NCBI GenBank assembly: GCA_910587675.1
Contig: CAJUMU010000035.1
Span: 1 to 14,320 of the forward strand
DNA length: 14,320 nucleotides
Origin: an uncultured Alistipes sp.
Lineage (GTDB): Bacteria > Bacteroidota > Bacteroidia > Bacteroidales > Rikenellaceae
Direction: 5' to 3'
The notes beneath the pieces were generated by a model. The model worked only from the letters and a program-made list of their open reading frames with translations, searched no databases and had not been told where the DNA came from. The translations under genes were made by a program, and so were the position numbers. Shown here piece after piece: positions 1 through 5,486 of the stretch; positions within the stretch are counted from its first letter, which is position 1; each line of letters starts with the position of its first letter.

Positions 1-229
1 CCTTCCCATACTATCAATCTTAAAGAATACAAAAACACCCAATTTTACATTCTTGGGTGTAAAATTGGGTGTTTGCTTTGCAATTTGCTGATTTTCAGCG
101 TTTATTGCGGAGAGACAGGCTCTGATGAGCCACAACAATACGCAGACTTAAAAGGGGAAGAGCCGAGAGCTTATTTAGCGTAATTGCAAATAAAAATAGA
201 GAAATTCGGTTCCGACTTCGCGACAACTT
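1..229. other. AT-rich gene-free left edge with small hairpins
   Basis: No convincing gene is seen. Besides the 17-bp stem at 33-74 there is a hairpin at 87-99 (GCTGA, loop TTT, TCAGC) and another at 118-131 (GGCTC, loop TGAT, GAGCC). Bases 110-119 (GGAGAGACAG) resemble the 3' end of a Bacteroidota tRNA gene read backwards, like the GGAAAGAGAGGG at the 3' end of the tRNA-Ser gene in this window. A plus-strand frame is open from the left edge to a stop at 181, but it runs through all the hairpins and looks like no known protein. Confidence 0.4.
33..74. terminator. strong bidirectional stem-loop, probable terminator
   Basis: A perfect 17-bp inverted repeat lies here: arm AAACACCCAATTTTACA at 33-49, its exact complement at 58-74, and an 8-base loop. 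An A-run precedes the stem and three T follow, so it could stop transcription on either strand. It probably ends a gene lying left of the window; the minus-strand gene ending at 230 is about 150 bases away. The stem is AT-rich, like the rest of the first kilobase. A protein-binding palindrome or mobile-element end is an alternative. Confidence 0.55.
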
Positions 230-823
230 CTATTTATTCGGATCGTGTTCGTCTATTTCTCCAACAGCAATTCCTTTTACTTCAAAATATTTGTTACGAA
301 TCAAGACTCCGATCATACTGCCGTAATAAGCCAACGGCTGTCCATTGTTGAATGCAAATTCTTTTATTTTATCAACAGTTTCTGTATTGAAAAGTTTATC
401 GAGTGATATAGTAGCCGACTCAATACATAACTGTTGAATATCATATGCGTTTTTCGATTTGGCATTCGCCTCAATATAATTACGAATATTCTCCCAATTG
501 GCAGCAATCATCTGCTCAATACCCATTTTTGCAGCAATTTCTTCGCCTTTTTCCGACAGTCCTATGGGACTGTGCGATTGAGTCAATCCGTTTGGCATAT
601 TAGATGAAAATATCTCTAGTTTTGTTTTGATGTACAGTATATCCTCTCGGGCGGTTTTGAGATTCTCGGACAAGTCTTTCACTGCATTTAATTTACAATT
701 CCATTCAGTCGTATATTTCGTGATTCTATATATCAGCCAACCTGCAAGGAGCAATAATGACAATACGAAGCCAAGCGATCCAGCCGCTGATCCGAGTATT
801 TCGCGTATAAGTTCTACACCCAT
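230..823 (-). CDS. hypothetical membrane-anchored protein with coiled coil
   Basis: I do not recognise this family. From the ATG at 823 the protein has 197 residues. It has a single hydrophobic segment near residues 15-34 (GFVLSLLLLAGWLIY), then a charged, helix-prone stretch with likely coiled-coil character (about residues 38-70), then a C-terminal domain ending in charged residues. It is probably anchored by its N-terminus with the rest on one side of the membrane. An in-frame GTG at 841 would add six residues, but a -7 promoter box covers that GTG, so transcription should start downstream of it and the ATG at 823 is the better start. Base composition is much more AT-rich than in genes to the right, which suggests acquisition by transfer. 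Function unknown. Confidence 0.7.
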   Translation of the reverse strand: MGVELIREILGSAAGSLGFVLSLLLLAGWLIYRITKYTTEWNCKLNAVKDLSENLKTAREDILYIKTKLEIFSSNMPNGLTQSHSPIGLSEKGEEIAAKMGIEQMIAANWENIRNYIEANAKSKNAYDIQQLCIESATISLDKLFNTETVDKIKEFAFNNGQPLAYYGSMIGVLIRNKYFEVKGIAVGEIDEHDPNK

Positions 824-840
824 ATCACCAATCGTTTTCA

Positions 841-872
841 CAAAAATAATACCTCAAACCGCCAGATGCAAA
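841..872 (-). promoter_or_regulatory. Bacteroidota-type promoter of the hypothetical gene
   Basis: On the minus strand, a TTTG -33 element (869-872) is followed after exactly 20 bases by TATTTTTG (841-848), which matches the TAnnTTTG -7 consensus. Transcription should start near 835, leaving a very short leader before the ATG at 823. The box overlaps the alternative GTG codon at 839-841, which argues against that start. Confidence 0.65.
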
Positions 873-1047
873 TTTTAAGACGACAATTTGTAATTTATAA
901 CACATTCCTAAAAAAATCAAAATAGTTTTTAAATTAAAACGAGCCTTTTTCATTCACAAAAAAAGATGATACACAAGCTTGGAGGAGAGTAAAAGCTTTT
1001 ACGACGAAGGGAACAATAACAAAGAGAGTGCGATTGCACGCGGGGCA
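842..1047. other. AT-rich intergenic region, composition boundary
   Basis: Apart from the promoter at 841-872, no gene is seen. A perfect 14-bp palindrome (GTAAAAG/CTTTTAC) lies at 989-1002. A small hairpin at 1028-1039 (GTGC, loop GATT, GCAC), followed on the minus strand by a T-rich run, may serve as a weak terminator for the HxlR gene ending at 1048. Composition changes from AT-rich to GC-rich near 1040. Confidence 0.4.
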
Positions 1048-1413
1048 TCATCGGGTCCGCGCCACCGCCGAAAAATTCTCCGTCGCCCACTGCATGAGAG
1101 GCGCGAACGCCGCGACCAACGAGCGGCCGAGCGGCGTGAGCGAGTATTCGACCCGCGGCGGAACCTCGGGATAGATCTCGCGCGACACGAGACCGCGCGA
1201 CTCCAACCCCTTGAGCGTTGCGGTCAGCACCTTGGGCGAGATGTCGGATATCGCGCGGCCCACGGCGTTGAACCGCATGGGCGGCCGCTCGGCGAGCACG
1301 AACAGGATCAATATCGCCCACTTGGACGAAAAGCACGCTATGACGTTGCGCACGGGACAATGCTCGACGTCGGAAAATCTTTTCAAATTATTTTCTGTCT
1401 CCATTCCGTTCAT
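1048..1413 (-). CDS. HxlR-family winged-helix transcriptional regulator
   Basis: A 121-residue DNA-binding regulator. The HxlR signature is clear: the CPVR motif with Cys19 near the N-terminus, the helix around SSKWAILIL, then the recognition region with ISPKVLTATLKGLESRGLVSR and the wing containing PPRVEYSLTPLGRSL. Family members act as dimers and often sense electrophiles, quinones or oxidants through the N-terminal cysteine; Cys19 and Cys27 are present here. The ATG at 1413 was chosen over an upstream in-frame TTG at 1422; another ATG at 1404 would shorten it by three residues. It is divergent from the cupin gene at 1549, and two operator-like repeats (1426-1458) lie just upstream of its start. 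Control of itself and of the cupin gene is therefore likely (inference). The effector is unknown. Confidence 0.9.
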   Translation of the reverse strand: MNGMETENNLKRFSDVEHCPVRNVIACFSSKWAILILFVLAERPPMRFNAVGRAISDISPKVLTATLKGLESRGLVSREIYPEVPPRVEYSLTPLGRSLVAAFAPLMQWATENFSAVARTR

Positions 1414-1425
1414 ATTCAACAAAGG

Positions 1426-1458
1426 TTACTCGGCGGTAAGCACTTAACCTCGCGGTAA
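1426..1458. promoter_or_regulatory. two tandem operator-like repeats, probable HxlR sites
   Basis: Site 1 (1426-1439) is TTAC-N6-GTAA. Site 2 (1445-1458) is TAAC-N6-GTAA, a one-base variant. Their centres are 19 bases apart, roughly two helical turns. HxlR-family repressors such as CatR and YodB of Bacillus bind short dyads of this kind (TTAC or TACT half-sites). The sites lie 13-45 bases upstream of the HxlR start codon and about 90 bases upstream of the cupin start. Binding by this HxlR protein is inferred. Confidence 0.5.
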
Positions 1459-1523
1459 GTTCTTGCGCATCCGATAATTACCACATAACTTCGCGCTATC
1501 GAAAGGATAGTTGTTTCCATTCG

Positions 1524-1531
1524 CAAAGTTA
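1524..1531 (-). promoter_or_regulatory. -7 promoter element towards HxlR gene
   Basis: The minus strand reads TAACTTTG, an exact TAnnTTTG match. Transcription starting near 1516 would give the HxlR gene a leader of about 100 bases containing both operator-like repeats. No clear TTTG -33 element is seen at the expected distance. Confidence 0.4.
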
Positions 1532-1548
1532 ATAAACATATCTTTATC

Positions 1549-1959
1549 ATGAACGAAATCAAGATTCTCGACAAGGGTGAAAAGTTCACTCACGTCTCGG
1601 CGGGCGATCTGCGCGCCTTCGCAGGCAAACTGTTCACGAAAGAGGCCTCGGACGCCACATCGTGCGAAATCTCTTTCGGCACGCTCCCCACGGGCGCCGA
1701 AGCGCCGTTTTTCCACAGCCACCGCAACAACGAAGAGAACTACGTCATCCTCGGCGGCCGCGGCCGCTTTCAGGTCGACGACGAGGTTTTCGACATCGCC
1801 GAAGGCTCGGTGATCCGTGTCGCCACCCGCTGCGACCGCAATCTGAAGTGCACCTCCGAGCAGCCCATGACATATATATGTATTCAGGCCGCCGAAGGGT
1901 CGCTCGGAGACTACACCGCCTCCGACGCCGACATCACGGACCGCCGCAACCTGCTTTGA
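1549..1959 (+). CDS. small single-domain cupin protein
   Basis: A 136-residue cytosolic protein with one conserved beta-barrel (cupin) domain. Cupin motif 1 is visible as HSHRNNEENYVILGGRG: His56, His58 and Glu62 or Glu63 are the expected metal ligands, followed by the conserved Gly. Motif 2 (about residues 78-100) is atypical: the His that normally follows the Pro-x-Gly turn is replaced, apparently by Arg97, so metal binding may be altered or lost. Substrate unknown; family members include isomerases, dioxygenases and ligand-binding proteins. It is divergent from the HxlR regulator, a common pairing in which the regulator controls the enzyme gene. The ATG follows TATCTTTA (1539-1546), a near match to the -7 element but only two bases from the start codon. 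It ends before the bidirectional terminator at 2065-2100. Confidence 0.85.
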   Translation: MNEIKILDKGEKFTHVSAGDLRAFAGKLFTKEASDATSCEISFGTLPTGAEAPFFHSHRNNEENYVILGGRGRFQVDDEVFDIAEGSVIRVATRCDRNLKCTSEQPMTYICIQAAEGSLGDYTASDADITDRRNLL

Positions 1960-1971
1960 CGCGGGCGCGGT

Positions 1972-2036
1972 TCGCAATTCGCGGTTCGGCTGAGGCTCGC
2001 CACCGCCCGCCCCGCAGACTGCGACTCGCATATTCG
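1972..2036 (+). repeat. possible decayed copy of the structured repeat
   Basis: CCGCAGACTGCGACTCG at 2012-2028 closely matches the 3' arm of the intact copy at 13768-13864 (CCGCAGGCTGCGACCCG on its minus strand), and the following ATAT is shared. No matching 5' arm or leading hairpin is found, only a direct repeat CGCGGTTCG in the upstream half. If related, it is a truncated remnant. Similarity rests on a short stretch. Confidence 0.35.
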
Positions 2037-2064
2037 GAAACGCCCTCGGGCAGGACCACAAAAT

Positions 2065-2100
2065 AAAAAAGGGCGTCTGCATCAAGCAGTCACCCTTTTT
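2065..2100. terminator. bidirectional terminator between cupin gene and tRNA-Ser
   Basis: An A-run plus GGG (to 2073) pairs with CCC plus a T-run (2092-2100), and CTGC pairs with GCAG around a five-base loop, with two internal mismatches. T-runs follow the stem on both strands. It can end the cupin transcript (plus) and the tRNA-Ser transcript (minus), which converge here. Confidence 0.8.
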
Positions 2101-2111
2101 CGACATTCGAG

Positions 2112-2198
2112 CGGAAAGAGAGGGATTCGAACCCCCGGAACAGTTGCCCGTTCACCGCATTTCGAGTGCGGCCCGATCGACCACTCCGGCATCTTTCC
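2112..2198 (-). tRNA. tRNA-Ser, anticodon CGA
   Basis: An 87-base tRNA gene with all parts visible. The acceptor stem GGAAAGA (2192-2198) pairs with TCTTTCC (2113-2119), and the discriminator base is G. The anticodon stem CCGCA/TGCGG encloses the loop CTCGAAA, with anticodon CGA at 2162-2164, reading UCG serine codons. The long variable arm expected of tRNA-Ser lies before the T arm with GGTTCGAATCC. The 3' CCA is not encoded. A TATCTTTG promoter element lies upstream and a terminator downstream, so it is transcribed alone. Confidence 0.95.
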
Positions 2199-2256
2199 AT
2201 CGGTCTTCGCTTCGAATCCGCAGGCCTGCGCGGCCTCATCGGATCCTAACGGTGTG

Positions 2257-2264
2257 CAAAGATA
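2257..2264 (-). promoter_or_regulatory. -7 promoter element of tRNA-Ser
   Basis: The minus strand reads TATCTTTG, an exact TAnnTTTG match, about 58 bases upstream of the mature tRNA 5' end. A -33 element is not clear. Confidence 0.5.
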
Positions 2265-2298
2265 ATAACTTTTACGTTAAGTTGTACCATCGGCGCCG

Positions 2299-2319
2299 AA
2301 AAAAATCGAATTTATTCGG
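2299..2319 (-). terminator. probable terminator of the DUF3108 gene
   Basis: On the minus strand a short stem (CGAAT, loop AA, ATTCG at 2307-2318) is followed by A and seven T (2299-2305), about 15 bases after the stop codon of the DUF3108 gene. The stem is short, so efficiency may be modest. Confidence 0.5.
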
Positions 2320-2332
2320 TTTCCCGCGCGCA

Positions 2333-3136
2333 TCACTTCCTCACGAAACTATCGAGCGGATACCTCAACCCCTCGTAACTCGACAGATAGGCGCACACGC
2401 TGCCCACCTTTATGGGCGACTTTATGTAGAGCGGGATCTTGTTTCGGTCGTCCGATATCCACACCTCGAACTCGGTGCCGTCCTTGAAAGCGAACCCGTC
2501 CGACGTGGCGATCTTGCAGCGGAACTTTATGGTGTTGAAGTGGCCGAGGTTCTTCACCTTCTTAACCTCGCGGCCGTCGTAACGGAACTTGAGATAGCGG
2601 ATCGTATCCTCCAACACCATCTCCAGCTCGCGTTCGTACCCCTCCTTGATCTCGGCGTCGTCGACGGTGCGGAGGTTGAAGTAGAGCGATATGGCATCCA
2701 TGCTGTTGTCGGAGATCTTCATGGTCTTGAACTTCTCGGGATTCTGCCGCTTCTGCCAGCGCGTGTGGACGTTGTGGTTGTGCCAGTCGAAGATAAAGGT
2801 GCTGCGGAAAGTGTAGTCGCCCTCGTGCAGGTCGCTGTCGAAACGTTTGGTGCGCAGCGTCGCGGGGTCGACCCACACAGTGTAGGCATCCTTGACTGGG
2901 AGTATCCAGTTGAAGGCCTTGGCGGTCTGGCCGAAGCCGTAAACCTTGTAGACGGGTATGCCGTCGAGCGTGGTCTCGGTGGTCTGCATCACCACCTTCG
3001 CCACCTCGGTGTTGGGTATGAGCTTGGCGCGGTAGCTCATCTTGTAGCGAAGCGTCTCGCCCGGGACATACAGTTGCGCCCGCGCCGTCGAGGCGAGCAT
3101 AAGCACGGCACTGAGGCCGAGAATGAATCTTTTCAT
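2333..3136 (-). CDS. secreted DUF3108 domain protein
   Basis: A 267-residue protein with a typical signal peptide at residues 1-20 (MKRFILGLSAVLMLASTARA, cleavage before Gln-Leu), so it is exported to the periplasm or outer membrane face. The rest matches the DUF3108 family as I recognise it: an opening YVPGETLRYKMSYRAKLIPN, a middle region with MDAISLYFNLRTVDDAEIK, and the closing FEVWISDDRNKIPLYIKSPIKVGS, which is the family's most recognisable part. Family members are predicted beta-rich envelope proteins; their function is not established. The gene lies 133 bases downstream of recG on the same strand with no evident promoter of its own. Readthrough from recG is possible, although a structured repeat sits in the gap. 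Its own terminator follows at 2299-2319. Confidence 0.85.
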   Translation of the reverse strand: MKRFILGLSAVLMLASTARAQLYVPGETLRYKMSYRAKLIPNTEVAKVVMQTTETTLDGIPVYKVYGFGQTAKAFNWILPVKDAYTVWVDPATLRTKRFDSDLHEGDYTFRSTFIFDWHNHNVHTRWQKRQNPEKFKTMKISDNSMDAISLYFNLRTVDDAEIKEGYERELEMVLEDTIRYLKFRYDGREVKKVKNLGHFNTIKFRCKIATSDGFAFKDGTEFEVWISDDRNKIPLYIKSPIKVGSVCAYLSSYEGLRYPLDSFVRK

Positions 3137-3168
3137 GCTTCAATCGTTTTTAACGGTTTCCGTTGTTG

Positions 3169-3263
3169 GCGACTCGGAGAGTCGCTGCGGGCCGCAGCCT
3201 CGCCCCGCGAAGGCCCGCAAACGGCATTCGCCATGTTCGCGTCCTTCGCAGGCTGCCGCCCGA
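3169..3263 (+). repeat. structured intergenic repeat, copy A
   Basis: A leading perfect hairpin (GCGACTC, loop GGA, GAGTCGC; 3169-3185) is followed after one base by the 5' arm GCGGGCCGCAGCCT (3187-3200). The inner complementary arm GGCCCGC (3212-3218) comes next, then a spacer with GCG-N5-CGC (3239-3249), then the 3' arm AGGCTGCCGCCCGA (3250-3263), which pairs 12 of 14 with the 5' arm. It lies between the DUF3108 gene and recG, ending 7 bases short of the recG stop codon, in antisense orientation to both. Confidence 0.75.
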
Positions 3264-3269
3264 AAGAGG

Positions 3270-5384
3270 TCACGATATCATCGAGAAATCGAACTTCGCG
3301 CCGCCTGCGTGCCGCGCCCTCAATGCTCTCAACGCGGCGTGTTCGGGTCGTGCGAGGGCGGGATCGCCGTCGAGCAACGCTATGGCGGCCTCCTTGGCCG
3401 TTTGCAGCAGGTCGGCATCGAGCGTCGGGTTGGCAATCTTCAAATCGAATGCCACCCCGCTCTGCTGCGTGCCGTTTATGTCGCCCGCGCCGCGCAGCTT
3501 CAGATCCAGCTCGGCGAGCCGAAATCCGTCGTTGGTCTCGCACATCGCCCGCAGACGCGCCCGCGCCTCGCGCGACAGCTTCTCGCCCGTCATGAGTATG
3601 CAGTACGACTGCTCGCCGCCGCGCCCCACGCGTCCGCGGAGCTGATGGAGCTGCGAAAGGCCGAAACGCTCGGCCGACTCGATCACCATCACCGTGGCGT
3701 TCGGGACGTCGACCCCCACTTCGATGACCGACGTGGCGACCAGAATATCGGCCTCGCGCTCCTTGAACTGGCGCATCGACTCCTCCTTGTCCTGCGGCTT
3801 CATCTTGCCGTGGCACACCGTCACGCGGTATTCGGGCAGCGGAAAGTCGCGCACGACCGATTCGAATCCGTCCTCCAGATCCTTGTAATCCATCGTCTCC
3901 GACTCCTTGATGAGCGGATAGACTATATACGCCTGCCGCCCCGCCGCGATCTGCTTGCGGAGGAATCCCCACAGCTTCAGGCGCGCAGCGTCGGTGTAGT
4001 GGAACGTGCGTATCGGCTGTCGCCCGGGCGGCAGCTCGTCGATCACCGACACGTCCAGATCGCCGTAGAGCGTCATGGCCAGCGTGCGCGGTATGGGCGT
4101 GGCCGTCATGACCAGTATGTGTGGCGGTTGCAGGTTCTTGGTCCAGAGCCGCGCACGCTGCTCCACGCCGAAGCGGTGCTGCTCGTCGATCACCACATAA
4201 CCGAGATTGGCGAATCGCACCTTATCCTCGATCAGGGCGTGCGTGCCGACGAGTATGCGCACCTCGCCCGAGGCGATCCCCTCCAGCGCGCGCCTCCGTT
4301 CGGCCGCCTTCGACGATCCCGTGAGTATCGCCACGCCCAGATCCATCCCCTCCGTGAGGCGGCTGACGGTGGCGAAATGCTGGCGGGCGAGAATCTCGGT
4401 CGGAGCCATCATGCAGGCCTGAAAGCCGTTGTCGACGGCCAGCAGCATCGACATGAGAGCCACCATCGTCTTGCCGCTGCCCACGTCGCCCTGCAACAGG
4501 CGGTTCATCTGGTAACCCGACACCGTGTCGCGGCGGATCTCGCGTATCACCCGCTTCTGCGCCCCCGTGAGCGAGAACGGCAGACGATGCTCGAAGAAAT
4601 CGGTGAAGAACTCGCCCACGCGGGAAAAGACGAATCCGTTGCGCTTGGTCATGCGGTCGGTGCGGTGCGACTGCACCGAGAGCTGCACGCCGAGAAACTC
4701 GTCGAACTTCAAACGGCGTTCGGCGCGGGCCAGAGCCTCGGCCGACTGCGGGAAGTGGATGTTGAACATCGCCTCGCGCAGCGGCATCAGATCGTAACTC
4801 CGCCGCACCGCCTCGGGCATGGTCTCGGCGATATGCTCCTGCGCGAGAATCCACGCGTTGCATACTATATTATAAAAGCCCTTCGCGCCGAACGTCGAGG
4901 CTATCTTCTCCGACGAGGGATATATGCCCTGCATGCCGCTCCTCACGGGACGGTTCATGGCCTTTTCGACAAGCTCCAGTTCGGGGTGAGCCATCGACAG
5001 TTCGCCGCGATAGAACATCGGGCGGCCGAAGACGAGATATTCGCGCCCCACCTCCACGTTCTTCTCCATCCACTTTATGCCGCGGAACCAGATGAGCTCG
5101 GCCGACCCCGAGGCGTCGGACACATAGACCGAGAAGCGTTGCTTACGGCCCGCGCCCGCATACCCCACGCCCGTCACTCGCGCGCGGAGCTGCACCAGCG
5201 ACGAAGCCATGCGCTCGTCGATATCGGCTATGCGGTATATCTTGGTGCGGTCGATGTAACGGAACGGATAGTGGCGCAGCAGATCGCCGACGGTGAGTAT
5301 GCCCAGCTCCTTTTCGAGAACCTTGGCACGCGCCTCGCCGACGCCCGTAACGTATTTCACGCTGCTGTCGAGAATATTCGCCAT
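3270..5384 (-). CDS. recG: ATP-dependent DNA helicase RecG
   Basis: A 704-residue helicase that rescues stalled replication forks and processes branched DNA. The N-terminal wedge/OB region contains TGVGEARAKVLEKELGI (residues 13-29). The helicase core shows Walker A GDVGSGKT (near 300), APTEILARQH, TGSSK, GTHALIEDKV, the DEQHRFGVEQR box, MTATPIPRT, SVIEVGVDVPN and QLRGRVGRG. The TRG region LKLRGAGDINGTQQSG follows, and family-typical C-terminal residues end the protein. Length is normal for RecG. I chose the ATG at 5384 (MANILDSS); an in-frame ATG 19 codons upstream lies in the GH97 terminator. The -7 box TATCTTTG ends only four bases before this ATG, so the mRNA is probably leaderless. Confidence 0.97.
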   Translation of the reverse strand: MANILDSSVKYVTGVGEARAKVLEKELGILTVGDLLRHYPFRYIDRTKIYRIADIDERMASSLVQLRARVTGVGYAGAGRKQRFSVYVSDASGSAELIWFRGIKWMEKNVEVGREYLVFGRPMFYRGELSMAHPELELVEKAMNRPVRSGMQGIYPSSEKIASTFGAKGFYNIVCNAWILAQEHIAETMPEAVRRSYDLMPLREAMFNIHFPQSAEALARAERRLKFDEFLGVQLSVQSHRTDRMTKRNGFVFSRVGEFFTDFFEHRLPFSLTGAQKRVIREIRRDTVSGYQMNRLLQGDVGSGKTMVALMSMLLAVDNGFQACMMAPTEILARQHFATVSRLTEGMDLGVAILTGSSKAAERRRALEGIASGEVRILVGTHALIEDKVRFANLGYVVIDEQHRFGVEQRARLWTKNLQPPHILVMTATPIPRTLAMTLYGDLDVSVIDELPPGRQPIRTFHYTDAARLKLWGFLRKQIAAGRQAYIVYPLIKESETMDYKDLEDGFESVVRDFPLPEYRVTVCHGKMKPQDKEESMRQFKEREADILVATSVIEVGVDVPNATVMVIESAERFGLSQLHQLRGRVGRGGEQSYCILMTGEKLSREARARLRAMCETNDGFRLAELDLKLRGAGDINGTQQSGVAFDLKIANPTLDADLLQTAKEAAIALLDGDPALARPEHAALRALRARHAGGAKFDFSMIS

Positions 5385-5388
5385 AATG

Positions 5389-5396
5389 CAAAGATA
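5389..5396 (-). promoter_or_regulatory. -7 promoter element of recG, nearly at the start codon
   Basis: The minus strand reads TATCTTTG. Four bases separate it from the ATG at 5384, which places the predicted transcription start at or next to the A of the start codon. No clear -33 TTTG is seen. Confidence 0.55.
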
Positions 5397-5429
5397 AGCG
5401 ATTTTGCCGAAGCGCGGCGCGCTGCCCGC

Positions 5430-5465
5430 AAAAAAACGCACCCGCTCGGCTGTCGGGCGGGTGCG
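5430..5465 (-). terminator. terminator of the GH97 gene
   Basis: A 12-bp stem (5437-5448 with 5454-5465, one G-U pair) with a five-base loop is followed on the minus strand by seven T (5430-5436). It lies 22 bases after the GH97 stop codon and 34 bases before the recG promoter box, so the two genes are transcribed separately. Confidence 0.85.
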
Positions 5466-5486
5466 GTATCGGTCGAAAGGGATTCC

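Noticed and set aside
1..183. Plus-strand frame open from the left edge to a stop at 181, possibly the end of a gene
   Set aside because: It runs straight through a perfect 17-bp stem and two other hairpins, has no recognisable protein features, and is short enough to be open by chance.
3169..3263. Repeat copy A as an ordinary recG terminator
   Set aside because: It lacks a T-run after the stem on the recG strand, and the same architecture recurs at three other places in both orientations relative to nearby genes.
5385..5441. Upstream ATG for recG, 19 codons before the chosen start
   Set aside because: The extra residues overlap the recG promoter box and the GH97 terminator and do not resemble RecG N-termini.
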